Positions 40,961-49,927 of a DNA stretch of 55,757 bases are shown one piece after another. The notes under the pieces were generated by a model. It did no database searches. It was given only the letters and a program-made list of their open reading frames with translations, and had not been told where the DNA came from. The stretch's first letter is position 1; each line of letters starts with the position of its first letter. Source of the stretch: an uncultured Bacilli bacterium (GTDB taxonomy: Bacteria > Bacillota_I > Bacilli_A > RF39 > UBA660). The translations under genes were made by a program, and so were the position numbers. Location of the stretch: assembly GCA_934141575.1 (NCBI GenBank), contig CAKPCJ010000005.1:1-55757 (forward strand). The letters run 5' to 3'.

Positions 40961-43329
40961 TGAGAGTAAGTACTAAATTTTTATCTGATTATATAGATGT
41001 TTCAAAAGAAGATTATAACCAATTAGCTTCTTCTTTAGCTTTAATTGGTAATGAGGTTGAAAGTGTTAGCAAAGTTACTACTGCTACATCATTGGTAGTG
41101 GGTAAAGTATTAACTTGTACTGAACATCCTGATAGTGATCATTTGCACGTTTGCAAAGTTGATATTGGTGGTGAAGTTAAGCAAATTGTTTGCGGTGCTC
41201 CTAATGTTAAAGAAGGTATTAAAGTAATTGTTGCGCGTGTTGGTGCGGTATTACCTGGTGGTACAATAAAAGAAAGTACAATTAGGGGAGTAGCTTCATC
41301 TGGCATGCTTTGTTCATTGGAAGAACTTGGTATAGAATCAAAATATGTTCCAGAGCGTTCTAAAAATGGTATTCATATATTGGAAGATGATGCACCTGTA
41401 GGAGCTGATGCTGTTAAATATTTGGAATATGATGATACTGTAATAGATTTAGAGTTAACTGCAAATAGAAATGATTTGCTTAATATAATAGGGGTTGCTT
41501 ATGAAGTAAGTGCTATGCTTGATAGACCTATGAAGTTGCCAGAACAAAAAATTAAGTTGGAAGGTAACGAAGTAAATAATGAGTTAGAACTTTTAGTTGA
41601 TACTCATAATTGTTCTTTATATTTAGCTGGTATGGTTAAAAATCTAGTTATAAAAGAAAGCCCTAATTTTATTAAAGCAAGACTTATGGCCAGTGGTATA
41701 AGGCCAATTAATAATGTTGTAGATATAAGCAATTACGTAATGTTAGAATATGGTCAACCATTGCATTTTTATGATTATAAAAAATTGGGTGGAAAAATAG
41801 TTGTTAGAATGGCTAATGATGGTGAAAAATTAACTACATTAGATGGCGTTGATAGAGTGTTAAAAGAAACAGATATTGTTATAACTAACAGTGTTAATGC
41901 AGTAGGTCTTGCTGGTGTTATGGGAGGTTTATCAACTGAAGTTGATTCTAATACAACAGATGTAGTTATTGAGGCGGCAATATTTAATCCAATGTCAATA
42001 AGAAATACTTCTAAAAATATATTAAAGAGTGAAGCAAGTACAAGATTTGAAAGAGGACTTGATCCAAATAGAACTTATATGGCAATTGCAAGAGCAATAG
42101 AGTTATTAGAAAAATATGCTTCTGGTAAAAGAGTCGATGGTATAGTAGTTCATGATAATAGTATAAGAGAACCTAAGGTAATAACTATAACAAAAGAAAG
42201 AATATGTAATTTACTTGGTATTGAATTGACAAAAGAAGATATATTAAATGTATTTAGAAGACTTGATTTTCCAGTTTCTGAAGAATGTAATGTATTTACT
42301 GTAACTGTTCCTACTAGAAGAATGGATATATCTATAGAAGAAGATTTAGTTGAAGAAGTTGGAAGAATTCATGGATATCACAAAATGCGCGGAACTTTGG
42401 CATATGGTGAAATTAAATGTGGTAAATATGAAAGTATGTACAAGTATATTAAAAACATAAAATCTAGGTTATCTTCTATAGGTTTAAATGAGGTAATAAC
42501 TTATTCTTTAGTAAATAAAAATACAACAGGAATGTTTACTAATGATTCTAAAGAATTAATTACTATTCTTGATCCTATGAGCGAAGAACATACTACATTA
42601 AGATATAGTTTACTTCCTTCATTACTAGAAGTTGTTGATTATAATTTAGCAAGAAATAATAAAAATATTAATATATATGAGATAGGTAAGAGATATTATA
42701 AAAATGATAACGAATATAAAGAAGAGTATTTATTAAGTTCTATAATGCTTGGTACAGAAGTTGTTAGTGAAATTAAAAATAAGAAAAATGATGTTGATTT
42801 TTATACTATAAAGGGAAAACTAGAAAATATATTAGATTATCTTGGATTTGCTGGTAGATATTCTTATGATACTAATGATTTACCTAAAGAATTTCATCCA
42901 TATCAGAGTGCAAGAGTGTTTATAGATAATAATTTTGTTGGGTATATTGGACTTATTAATCCAACAGTCTGCAAGCAAAAAGCATATATGTTTGAAGTTA
43001 ATTTGGAAATTATTAAATCACTTAAGGTTAGAGGCATTAAGGCAAAGGATGTACCAAAATATCCGTCTATAAGTAAAGATATGGCATTTGTGTTTGATAA
43101 GAATGTTTTAGCAGCTGAAGTGTTAAAAGAAATAAGAAAACAAGGTGGCAAAACGGTAAATGCTAGTGTATTTGATGTTTATGATATGGGGGATAAAAAG
43201 TCATTAGCGTTTAATTTAATTTTTCAAGATGAAACTAGAACTTTGATGGAAGATGAAGTTATGGTAATTTTTAATAAAATAATAGACTCTGTTGTAAATA
43301 AATTTGGAGCGGAACTTAGAAATAAATAA
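40960..43329 (+). CDS. pheT: Phenylalanine--tRNA ligase beta subunit
   Basis: The 789-aa beta subunit, needed for tRNA binding and editing. It has the N-terminal tRNA-binding EMAP-like domain (about 40-150, GKVLTCTEHPDSDHLHVCKVD, GAPNV), the B3/B4 editing region (NNVVDISNYVMLEYGQPLHFYDY), B5 (about 400-475), the catalytic-like core (GLNEVITYSLVNKN) and the ferredoxin-fold anticodon-binding end (about 695-789, KYPSISKDMAFVFDKNV). It starts at the ATG overlapping the pheS stop (TAATG), so the two are translationally coupled. No domain is missing. Confidence 0.96.
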   Translation: MRVSTKFLSDYIDVSKEDYNQLASSLALIGNEVESVSKVTTATSLVVGKVLTCTEHPDSDHLHVCKVDIGGEVKQIVCGAPNVKEGIKVIVARVGAVLPGGTIKESTIRGVASSGMLCSLEELGIESKYVPERSKNGIHILEDDAPVGADAVKYLEYDDTVIDLELTANRNDLLNIIGVAYEVSAMLDRPMKLPEQKIKLEGNEVNNELELLVDTHNCSLYLAGMVKNLVIKESPNFIKARLMASGIRPINNVVDISNYVMLEYGQPLHFYDYKKLGGKIVVRMANDGEKLTTLDGVDRVLKETDIVITNSVNAVGLAGVMGGLSTEVDSNTTDVVIEAAIFNPMSIRNTSKNILKSEASTRFERGLDPNRTYMAIARAIELLEKYASGKRVDGIVVHDNSIREPKVITITKERICNLLGIELTKEDILNVFRRLDFPVSEECNVFTVTVPTRRMDISIEEDLVEEVGRIHGYHKMRGTLAYGEIKCGKYESMYKYIKNIKSRLSSIGLNEVITYSLVNKNTTGMFTNDSKELITILDPMSEEHTTLRYSLLPSLLEVVDYNLARNNKNINIYEIGKRYYKNDNEYKEEYLLSSIMLGTEVVSEIKNKKNDVDFYTIKGKLENILDYLGFAGRYSYDTNDLPKEFHPYQSARVFIDNNFVGYIGLINPTVCKQKAYMFEVNLEIIKSLKVRGIKAKDVPKYPSISKDMAFVFDKNVLAAEVLKEIRKQGGKTVNASVFDVYDMGDKKSLAFNLIFQDETRTLMEDEVMVIFNKIIDSVVNKFGAELRNK

Positions 43330-43354
43330 AGATGTCTAATTGACATCTTTTTGT
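43328..43354. terminator. Bidirectional terminator between pheT and the ABC ATPase gene
   Basis: AAAGATGTC pairs with GACATCTTT through TAATT. The A run and T run on either side allow use by both converging genes. Confidence 0.82.
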
Positions 43355-43980
43355 TTTTCCATTTTTCCTTCATCAAATTTGTAAATTACATCACATAAAT
43401 TTTCTATATCTTCTTTTATGTGTGATGCAATAATAATTATTTTATCTTTTTTTGCTTCACTCTTTAATAACTCTCTAAGCTTATCAGCTGTTTTTTCTTC
43501 TATTCCATTAAATGGCTCATCTAGTATCATTATTTTAGGATCTTCCATGATTACTTGTGCAATACCTAATTTTTGCTTCATACCTAGGGAATATTTTGAA
43601 TATTTTTTGTCTTTTTCAGCAATTAAATTTACATCATCTAAAGATTTTAATATTTCTTCTTTACCTATTTTATTTTGAATGGATGCTAGTAATTCTAGAT
43701 TTTCATACCCTGTTAAATCTGGTATGAAATTTGGCTTTTCTATTAATGCTCTTGTACTAGGTGGAAATTTTTTTTCTTTTATAATATTTTCACCGTCAAA
43801 TAATATCTCACCTGTTGTAGGGGTATAGAAACTACATATCATTTTTAATAAAACACTTTTTCCAGAACCATTTCTACCTATAAAGCCATATATTTTACCA
43901 CTTTCAAAAACAACGTTTATATCACTTAATACAGTTACATCTTTATATTTTTTTGATACGTTTTTTAATTCTATTTTCAT
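43336..43980 (-). CDS. ABC transporter ATP-binding protein
   Basis: A 214-aa ATPase with Walker A GRNGSGKS at about 35-42, a degenerate Q loop, signature YSLGMKQKLGIAQ (ABC signature in SLGMKQ form, about 133), Walker B IMILDEPFNG and the switch His in ASHI. SLGMKQ instead of LSGGQ is typical of ABC-2/antimicrobial-export ATPases. It is the last gene of a five-gene minus-strand operon that begins with a secreted protein and three membrane proteins, and it should power them. Confidence 0.92.
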   Translation of the reverse strand: MKIELKNVSKKYKDVTVLSDINVVFESGKIYGFIGRNGSGKSVLLKMICSFYTPTTGEILFDGENIIKEKKFPPSTRALIEKPNFIPDLTGYENLELLASIQNKIGKEEILKSLDDVNLIAEKDKKYSKYSLGMKQKLGIAQVIMEDPKIMILDEPFNGIEEKTADKLRELLKSEAKKDKIIIIASHIKEDIENLCDVIYKFDEGKMEKQKDVN

Positions 43981-43982
43981 TT

Positions 43983-44663
43983 TTATCGCTCCTCACTTTC
44001 GAATAGATTTATATATAATTTTCTATTTATAATTAAAATACTAATAAATAGAATTGCATAAACAATTAATAATGCATATATATTCATTTTTACGATACTT
44101 GTTTGTATGTTAAATAATTTTATTATTATTCCAAATATTATTAATGAGATTATAAAATTATACTTTGAAAATATTGTATATAATACTAATATTAATTGTT
44201 GTAATATTAATATAAATATATAATTTTTAATAAATAAAGATATACTGATTCCAAAATTTCCACCTATAAAAGAAAAATATAAAATTATAGTTATTATATA
44301 AGAAAAGATTAGGAGTAGTATTGAAATTGTTGAAATACAAAGTATCTTATATAGTATCCATTTCTTAGAACTCATTCTTAAGAAAATATTTGATGGGCTG
44401 TTTTTAAAATCATTTATAAATAATTTTAATGCTATATAACAGTGTATTGATATGTATAGTATGAACGCTATCAAGTTTAACCAATTGTTTAAATCAAATT
44501 CACAATTTAGTGCTAATGTTTCTATACCTATTATATCTTTTGTTGCACTGAGTCTTACAAAGTTTAACAAAAAATATGATATTGTAAATAATAAGTAAGT
44601 AGAAATGAATTTTTTTTCATTTTTTATAAAGTATAATAAGTCGTTTTTATAAATATATTTCAT
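43983..44663 (-). CDS. ABC-2-like membrane protein (permease A of the cassette)
   Basis: A 226-aa protein with about six hydrophobic segments: around 18-35, 58-80, 98-125, 130-160, 168-185 and 195-215. It has few charged residues outside the first and last segments. The gene starts at an ATG overlapping the previous gene by one base and ends 2 bases before the ATPase gene, so all are co-translated. No family signature is recognised; position and topology support a permease role. It is diverged from the other two membrane proteins of the operon. Confidence 0.7.
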   Translation of the reverse strand: MKYIYKNDLLYFIKNEKKFISTYLLFTISYFLLNFVRLSATKDIIGIETLALNCEFDLNNWLNLIAFILYISIHCYIALKLFINDFKNSPSNIFLRMSSKKWILYKILCISTISILLLIFSYIITIILYFSFIGGNFGISISLFIKNYIFILILQQLILVLYTIFSKYNFIISLIIFGIIIKLFNIQTSIVKMNIYALLIVYAILFISILIINRKLYINLFESEER

Positions 44664-45415
44664 TATTCACCTATTTTCTTTATCCTATTTTTTGTTATGT
44701 TAAATATTATTGTTGTAATAATTATTAAAAATGTAATATATAAAATTGAACATGCAGATTCCATAAAGAAATTACTATAAACTTTAGCTCTAAAATAATC
44801 GCATAACATTAAAGGTAAATTAAATATACTATTTATTAATGCTTGAGAATACGGATAAAATATGAAAGTTATCCAAAGAATAGCGTTCACAAAAATTATG
44901 ATTTTAGAATCTATTAATTTTAATAAGCAAATATTGATTATGGATATAATACTTGAAAGTATTAAGAACCTTGCAATATAGAATATTACATATAATATAT
45001 TTGAAACATTATAATTCATATAGTTTTGTATAATTAAATTTCCACCAAAAAAGTTTAAGAATATAAATGATACTAATATATTTATAATAAATATTATTGC
45101 ATTGCTTATAATTACATTTTTTATTAGTTGTATTAAGTATTCCTTTCTATTATCAAATCTAATTATATAGTAAGTATTTTTTTCAAACATATTATATGTA
45201 TTAAGCGTATTAAATAATATAAGTGCAAAAAATGTAGCAACATAATATATATTAGTAAAGATTGCTAAAAATCCTTCTAAATAATAATTATTATAAGCAA
45301 AATAAATAGAACCTATAAAGTTAAAACATAACATAAACATGACTATAAGTTTGAATCTGTAATCTAATAATAAATATTTTATATTTTGAATTATATATTT
45401 ATTTTTCACTAGCAA
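44663..45415 (-). CDS. ABC-2-like membrane protein (permease B of the cassette)
   Basis: A 250-aa protein with about six membrane segments and a basic N-terminus (MLVKNKYIIQNIKYLLLDYRFKL). The second half includes NAILWITFIFYPYSQALI and ends with a basic tail. It overlaps the upstream 312-aa gene by 17 bases and the downstream gene by one. I see no defining motif. With permease A it probably forms a heteromeric transport channel, an inference from the operon. Confidence 0.7.
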   Translation of the reverse strand: MLVKNKYIIQNIKYLLLDYRFKLIVMFMLCFNFIGSIYFAYNNYYLEGFLAIFTNIYYVATFFALILFNTLNTYNMFEKNTYYIIRFDNRKEYLIQLIKNVIISNAIIFIINILVSFIFLNFFGGNLIIQNYMNYNVSNILYVIFYIARFLILSSIISIINICLLKLIDSKIIIFVNAILWITFIFYPYSQALINSIFNLPLMLCDYFRAKVYSNFFMESACSILYITFLIIITTIIFNITKNRIKKIGE

Positions 45416-46337
45416 CTATCACTTCCTCTTTGTTTTTATATGTTTTAATCAATATTATTAAAGATATAATAAATAAAATTAAACCATATATAATTGGAAT
45501 CCAAAGATTGTAAATATCAATATATAACCATATATTGCCGAAGTTAACCAAATATAAACCGCCTTTAATGTGTAGTATTTTTTCTAGTAAATATGCTCCT
45601 ATAACTATATCAGATATTGCAAAGATAACTATATATACGATAAATGAACCAACTACTGTAATAACTATATTCTTACTTTTTTTTGCAACTATATATCCTA
45701 TGTTAATCCAAAACATACCATGTAATATAAATGTTAAGAGAAATGTAATTATAAATTGTGGCATTTTGCGATAATTGTTTAAAAGTGCGTCTGGAATTGC
45801 TGATGGATCAGTAGTTGCAACAGTATGATTGAAGTCTAGACTTCCAGATAGTATATATGAAAGTATAAATATTACTATAATTGTTATTGGTATAAAAAGT
45901 GAAGCACTGTATGATTTTAAGACTGATTTTATCATGAACTTTTTATATTCCATTCTAGTCATAATATTTTTAAAAAATCCTGATTTTAATTTTTTTTGAA
46001 AAGTATATAAAGCTGCAAGTATTATAAGCAAGGGTGCAAAAACTTGTAAATAACTAATGGTGTAATGTGAAAGTATATCAAATGTTATAAAGAAGGCATC
46101 TTTTTTAAGTTCAATTTCTGGGTGATAATTTTTTAACTCCTCACACAACGAATTTACATCAGCTTCTGGATAATGTTCCTCAAAATATCCAGATTCACAA
46201 TGTTCTAGGTCTAATTTGTGACCATCTACATTTTGCTTAATAAATGTTCTATATTCATTTCCTGAATAAAATGCTACAAATAGAAAAATGATAAATATAA
46301 TTATAAACATTTTATTTTCTTTTAACTTTAATTTCAT
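45399..46337 (-). CDS. ABC-associated membrane protein with large extracellular loop (permease C)
   Basis: A 312-aa membrane protein. Membrane segment 1 is at 9-25, followed by an extracellular loop of about 60 residues with two cysteines (LEHCESG and NSLCEELK) that could form a disulfide. About five further membrane segments follow, starting at ITFDILSHYTISYLQVFAPLLI. AAGGAG precedes the ATG. This first-loop architecture is typical of ABC-2 permeases in exporter cassettes. The loop may contact the secreted protein encoded upstream. Confidence 0.7.
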   Translation of the reverse strand: MKLKLKENKMFIIIFIIFLFVAFYSGNEYRTFIKQNVDGHKLDLEHCESGYFEEHYPEADVNSLCEELKNYHPEIELKKDAFFITFDILSHYTISYLQVFAPLLIILAALYTFQKKLKSGFFKNIMTRMEYKKFMIKSVLKSYSASLFIPITIIVIFILSYILSGSLDFNHTVATTDPSAIPDALLNNYRKMPQFIITFLLTFILHGMFWINIGYIVAKKSKNIVITVVGSFIVYIVIFAISDIVIGAYLLEKILHIKGGLYLVNFGNIWLYIDIYNLWIPIIYGLILFIISLIILIKTYKNKEEVIVASEK

Positions 46338-46409
46338 AATTTCTCCTTAAATATAATGAGTTGGAAGGAAATGATTTTAAATGCTATATGTATTTTAAAC
46401 TAAATTTTT

Positions 46410-46814
46410 TTAATTATTAGTATACCAAGAACCAGAGTATGATATTGACGCAATTGTTGATGTTTGTGCCCTTGCTTGAAGGTGGTAAACACCTGGTTCT
46501 TGATTTCCAGTTCCCCAGTTAATTGTTTGATCAACTGTTACTTTTTTCCATGACGAATATTTAAGACTTTCACTAGATTTTTTTGTTCTAGCTTCAACTT
46601 TTCTAAGTTCTCCTGTTACATTATCTCTTATTCCTGCTGTATATAAATATTGATATCCACTATCTAATTTTGTTTCTGAGATTGGTGAAGTCCAAATGCC
46701 TGTAAATCCTGGAATAGTTACACCTACAAATGCTTTTCCAAACGCACTAGCGTTACTTACTGCAAATATGCATGATACTACAAATGCTACTAGCAGTCCC
46801 TTAATAAATTTCAT
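46410..46814 (-). CDS. Small secreted protein, first gene of an ABC cassette
   Basis: A 134-aa protein with a classical Sec signal peptide (hydrophobic stretch LLVAFVVSCIFAV, cleavage expected after SNASA at about 24) and a mature part of about 110 residues, predicted beta-rich: KLDSGYQYLYTAGIR, KVEARTKKS, VYHLQARAQTS and a final ISYSGSWYTNN. The mature part has no cysteine. The alternating pattern and ...SGSWxxNN end recall DUF2712-like or lactococcin 972-like secreted proteins found next to ABC genes, but I cannot assign a family. GGAGG stands upstream of the ATG at 46814. Confidence 0.72.
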   Translation of the reverse strand: MKFIKGLLVAFVVSCIFAVSNASAFGKAFVGVTIPGFTGIWTSPISETKLDSGYQYLYTAGIRDNVTGELRKVEARTKKSSESLKYSSWKKVTVDQTINWGTGNQEPGVYHLQARAQTSTIASISYSGSWYTNN

Positions 46815-46835
46815 TTTAATTTCTATCCTCCTTAA

Positions 46836-46863
46836 ATTATAAATAAAATCTATCTCCTTACAA
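46836..46863 (-). promoter_or_regulatory. Promoter of the secreted-protein/ABC operon (proximal)
   Basis: On the minus strand, TTGTAA (46863-46858), 16 bases, then TATAAT (46841-46836), placed just before the GGAGG and start codon. Confidence 0.6.
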
Positions 46864-46913
46864 CTACATTTGATAAAGTACTAGATACTGCGTAAGCAAC
46901 CTTATCAATTATG

Positions 46914-46922
46914 ATTATATCA
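46914..46922 (-). promoter_or_regulatory. Extended -10 (distal) upstream of the secreted-protein operon
   Basis: On the minus strand this reads TGATATAAT, the same extended -10 as at other genes here. It lies 100 bases before the start codon, so the operon may have two promoters. Confidence 0.5.
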
Positions 46923-47012
46923 AAAGTTGGTATTAGTTTCTACAAATAACTACAAGTTAACACATATTTAACATTTTTTTTACTATTTAATAAAATATAT
47001 TGGTGATAATTT

Positions 47013-47546
47013 ATGAATGAAAGTTTAATTCCATCATTTAAAAGATATAGTGATGGTAGTGTTAAATATGGCTATGTTGATAAAAATAACAATGTAGTTA
47101 TTCCGTATATATATGAATTTGCATTGCCTTTTACATGTGGATTAGCAGGTGTTAGAAACTATAAAACACACTTAGTTGGTTTTATTAATAAAAGGGGTGA
47201 GAACATAGTTGATTTTCAATACGACTATGTTCATCCGTTTAATGCTGGAAAATCGTGGACATGTAGAAACGGAATGTGGGGATTAATTGATAAAACTGGA
47301 GAAATAATAATTCCATTTAAGTATTTAAAAACTAATGGTATTAAAAATGGCCTTAGTATTGTTCAAAATACTGATTCAAAATGGGGTGTTATAAATCTAG
47401 GCGATGAAGTTGTTCTTCCTTTTAATTATAATTGGCTTTTAAGTGAAGATAATAGTGTTTTTAGGGCTTTAGTTCGTGATAAATGGATTGATATAGATAG
47501 GAATGGTAATACAATTACAGGAAAAGTGTTAAAACTAAAAAAATAA
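47013..47546 (+). CDS. WG-repeat protein
   Basis: A 177-aa soluble protein of about four WG-type repeats of 35-40 residues: KYGYVDKNNNVVIPYIYEFA, LVGFINKRGENIVDFQYDYV, MWGLIDKTGEIIIPFKYLKT and KWGVINLGDEVVLPFNYNWL. Each has the G-x-I/V-D/N-x-x-G-x-x-V-I-P-F-x-Y form. These repeats build beta-propeller-like or solenoid folds and occur in surface and cytosolic proteins. Here there is no signal peptide, so the protein should be cytosolic. GGTGAT precedes ATG 47013. Function is unknown. Confidence 0.85.
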   Translation: MNESLIPSFKRYSDGSVKYGYVDKNNNVVIPYIYEFALPFTCGLAGVRNYKTHLVGFINKRGENIVDFQYDYVHPFNAGKSWTCRNGMWGLIDKTGEIIIPFKYLKTNGIKNGLSIVQNTDSKWGVINLGDEVVLPFNYNWLLSEDNSVFRALVRDKWIDIDRNGNTITGKVLKLKK

Positions 47547-47569
47547 TGATAGAAATTAACGCTAATTCT

Positions 47570-47578
47570 TGGTATAAT
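47570..47578 (+). promoter_or_regulatory. Extended -10 of the DUF2207 gene
   Basis: TGGTATAAT, then AGGTGATAG and ATG 47596 only 18 bases after the -10. This is another ultra-short leader. Confidence 0.5.
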
Positions 47579-47595
47579 TATAATAGGTGATAGTC

Positions 47596-49287
47596 ATGAA
47601 AAGGGTTGGCGTTTATTTGCTTGTGTTTTTTTGCACGTTTTTATGTGGAAATGTTATAGCGCTTGCGAGTGAAGTAGAACAATATGATATAGATGTTACA
47701 ATAAATGATGATGGCTCTTCTGATGTAATTGAACATGTTAAGTTATCAACTTCTTCTGATATAATTGTAAATAATAATTATGTAAATTGTAATGGATTAA
47801 ACAAAATTTTATATGTTGGAATGCCTAATGATTTGTATGGAAGTGATATTTATGTTCCAAGCTCTCCTAAAGATGTTTCTATTGTAGATGCTGATGGTAA
47901 TAAAATTGGGTTTGAAACCGAAGAAACATCTGATGGAGAAAAATATGTTCTTATTGGTGTTAAAGAGTTTTATTTAAATTATTCATTTGATAATTTTGTT
48001 GTTGGCCATAACGATGCTAATGAAATATATTATAACTTTTACAGGAATAAGTTTAATCTAAATATAGTTAATTCTACTTTAACAATTAAATTACCTGCTA
48101 GATCTAGTTATTTGAAAGCAACTGATTATAAGTATGGTAATAATATAAATATAGAAAATAATAAGACTGTAATTTTTAAATACACTAATCCTAAAGATAT
48201 TAATACAAGAGTTTTATTTGATTCTAGTATGGTAACGGTACTTAAAAAAACTGATACTACAATTAAAAATTTTGTTGAAACTGATATTAATAATGGACTT
48301 ATTAATAAAATTAAATATTGGGCTTGTATAGCACTCACAGTTATATTTTATTTGAATTTTATTAGATTAGTTATATCTGTAATCGTAAAATATGGCGGTA
48401 ATAAGAAGTATAAACCAGTCCCTAAACTTGATGAAACGCTGGTTAAAAGGTATAATTATGCAGGAATTAATTACTTGATTAATAAGGATATTACAGTAGA
48501 TGCTCTTGTTTCTGGAATACTTGATCTTATTAATTCTGGTAAGTTAAATATTATTCGAAATGAATCTGGTGCTTATTCGTTAGTTCGTGGTAATATAAGC
48601 AGTAATCTTTCAGTTGAAGAAGAATATTTGATGAATTTTTTGCTAGAAATAATCGATAAAAAATATAAAAGTGATGTAGATTTAATAAGTTTAGATAAAT
48701 TGAAAAAGTTTTGCCAGGAAAACTCAACCGTTTCTTCATTTATAGTTAATTTCAATGTTTGGAGAACTATTCAGGTTAAAAATTCTAGGGAATATAAATT
48801 TATGGTTGGTAATGAATATTATTTTTCACTTAGAAAATCAATGATATTTTCATATGTTTTACTTATATTAAATATATTTGCTCAAACTTATTTCACTCTT
48901 GGCATAATAGCGTTTATTCCAACTTCATTATTGGTTAATGTCATGGTTAAGCTTACTAAGAGAAGTGTTTTTGCCGAAGATGTTTATAAAGAAGTTATTA
49001 ATTTTAAAGCTGGTCTTGGTACGATAGGTAGAACAACTACAGATCCTTATCGTTGGGATATGTTCTTGATAGCGGCAGTTTCTATGGACGCTGGTATTGA
49101 GACGGAGAGATTAATTAAACAAAAACTTAGAGAGGGTACACTTTTTGAACATTACAATAGCAATTTAATAAATGCTTATAGAACATATCCTAGACTATCT
49201 ATTGTAGAAGAGTTGCTTCCTGTATTTAGAGAGGCTTACAAAAAATCATTCTTTATATATACACCTAAGAGGAAAAATAATTTATGA
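47596..49287 (+). CDS. DUF2207-like predicted membrane protein
   Basis: A 563-aa protein with a signal peptide (1-24, cleavage near ALASE). An exposed N-terminal beta-rich domain (about 25-230) opens with YDIDVTINDDGSSDVIEHVK, the way DUF2207 proteins do. A membrane segment lies around 240-262, then a cytosolic region with KYNYAGINYLINKDITVDALVSGILDLINSGKLNI (a winged-helix-like stretch), two more membrane segments near 415-450 and a cytosolic end. The length matches the family. The next gene starts within its stop codon (ATGA overlap). Start ATG 47596 after AGGTGA. Confidence 0.8.
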   Translation: MKRVGVYLLVFFCTFLCGNVIALASEVEQYDIDVTINDDGSSDVIEHVKLSTSSDIIVNNNYVNCNGLNKILYVGMPNDLYGSDIYVPSSPKDVSIVDADGNKIGFETEETSDGEKYVLIGVKEFYLNYSFDNFVVGHNDANEIYYNFYRNKFNLNIVNSTLTIKLPARSSYLKATDYKYGNNINIENNKTVIFKYTNPKDINTRVLFDSSMVTVLKKTDTTIKNFVETDINNGLINKIKYWACIALTVIFYLNFIRLVISVIVKYGGNKKYKPVPKLDETLVKRYNYAGINYLINKDITVDALVSGILDLINSGKLNIIRNESGAYSLVRGNISSNLSVEEEYLMNFLLEIIDKKYKSDVDLISLDKLKKFCQENSTVSSFIVNFNVWRTIQVKNSREYKFMVGNEYYFSLRKSMIFSYVLLILNIFAQTYFTLGIIAFIPTSLLVNVMVKLTKRSVFAEDVYKEVINFKAGLGTIGRTTTDPYRWDMFLIAAVSMDAGIETERLIKQKLREGTLFEHYNSNLINAYRTYPRLSIVEELLPVFREAYKKSFFIYTPKRKNNL

Positions 49288-49916
49288 TGTATTTGTATAA
49301 CGGCAAGGAATATAATGTAAATATTATTATTAAGAAAATTAAAAATACTTATTTACGTGTAGATGAAGATTTGAATATTAATGTCACTACAAATAGATAT
49401 GTAAGAAAAAGTGATATATTATCTCTTATAAATAACAATAAAGATAAAATTAATTCTATGATAGAAAATAATTTAGAAAAGAAGAATGATTTTAGGGTTA
49501 GTTATTTAGGTGAAAAATATGATATTATATATATAGATAGTTATTTTTATATTGATAATTTAAATAAAAAAATATATATTAGTAATCATGAGAGTTTGAA
49601 TAAATTTTTTCTTGGACAAGCGAGAAAGATTTTTAGCGAGAGATTAGGTTATTGTTACAATATGATGAGATGCGAAAATATTTGTTTTCCAAAAATGAAA
49701 ATAAGAAAAATGAAAACTAGGTGGGGAGTTTGCAATGCTTCTAGGGAAACAATTACATTGAATTATTATTTAATAGAAAGAAATATAGAAGAAATTGATT
49801 ATGTAATTGTTCATGAGTTGAGTCATTTTGTACATTTTAATCATTCAGCTAATTTTTGGAGTTTAGTTGAAAAATATGTTCCAAATTATAAACAAATTAG
49901 AAAAAACATGAGATAG
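49284..49916 (+). CDS. YgjP-like zinc metallopeptidase domain protein
   Basis: A 210-aa protein of the YgjP/DUF45 (PF01863-like) M48-related group. The zinc site HELSHFVHFNHSANFW begins at His177, preceded by KMKTRWGVCNASRETITLNYYL, the usual family core that follows a beta-rich N-terminal domain of about 90 residues. The length is slightly short. It overlaps the DUF2207 gene by four bases and is followed by the rRNA methyltransferase gene 11 bases later. The substrate is unknown. Confidence 0.88.
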   Translation: MMYLYNGKEYNVNIIIKKIKNTYLRVDEDLNINVTTNRYVRKSDILSLINNNKDKINSMIENNLEKKNDFRVSYLGEKYDIIYIDSYFYIDNLNKKIYISNHESLNKFFLGQARKIFSERLGYCYNMMRCENICFPKMKIRKMKTRWGVCNASRETITLNYYLIERNIEEIDYVIVHELSHFVHFNHSANFWSLVEKYVPNYKQIRKNMR

Positions 49917-49927
49917 GAAGTGTTAAT

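Noticed and set aside
45535..45774. 79-codon plus-strand frame
   Set aside because: It is antisense to the membrane protein of the ABC cassette and shows the typical shadow composition.
43336..46814. A standard lantibiotic or class II bacteriocin cluster
   Set aside because: There is no modification enzyme, no peptidase-containing ABC exporter and no double-glycine leader; the lead gene has a Sec signal peptide.
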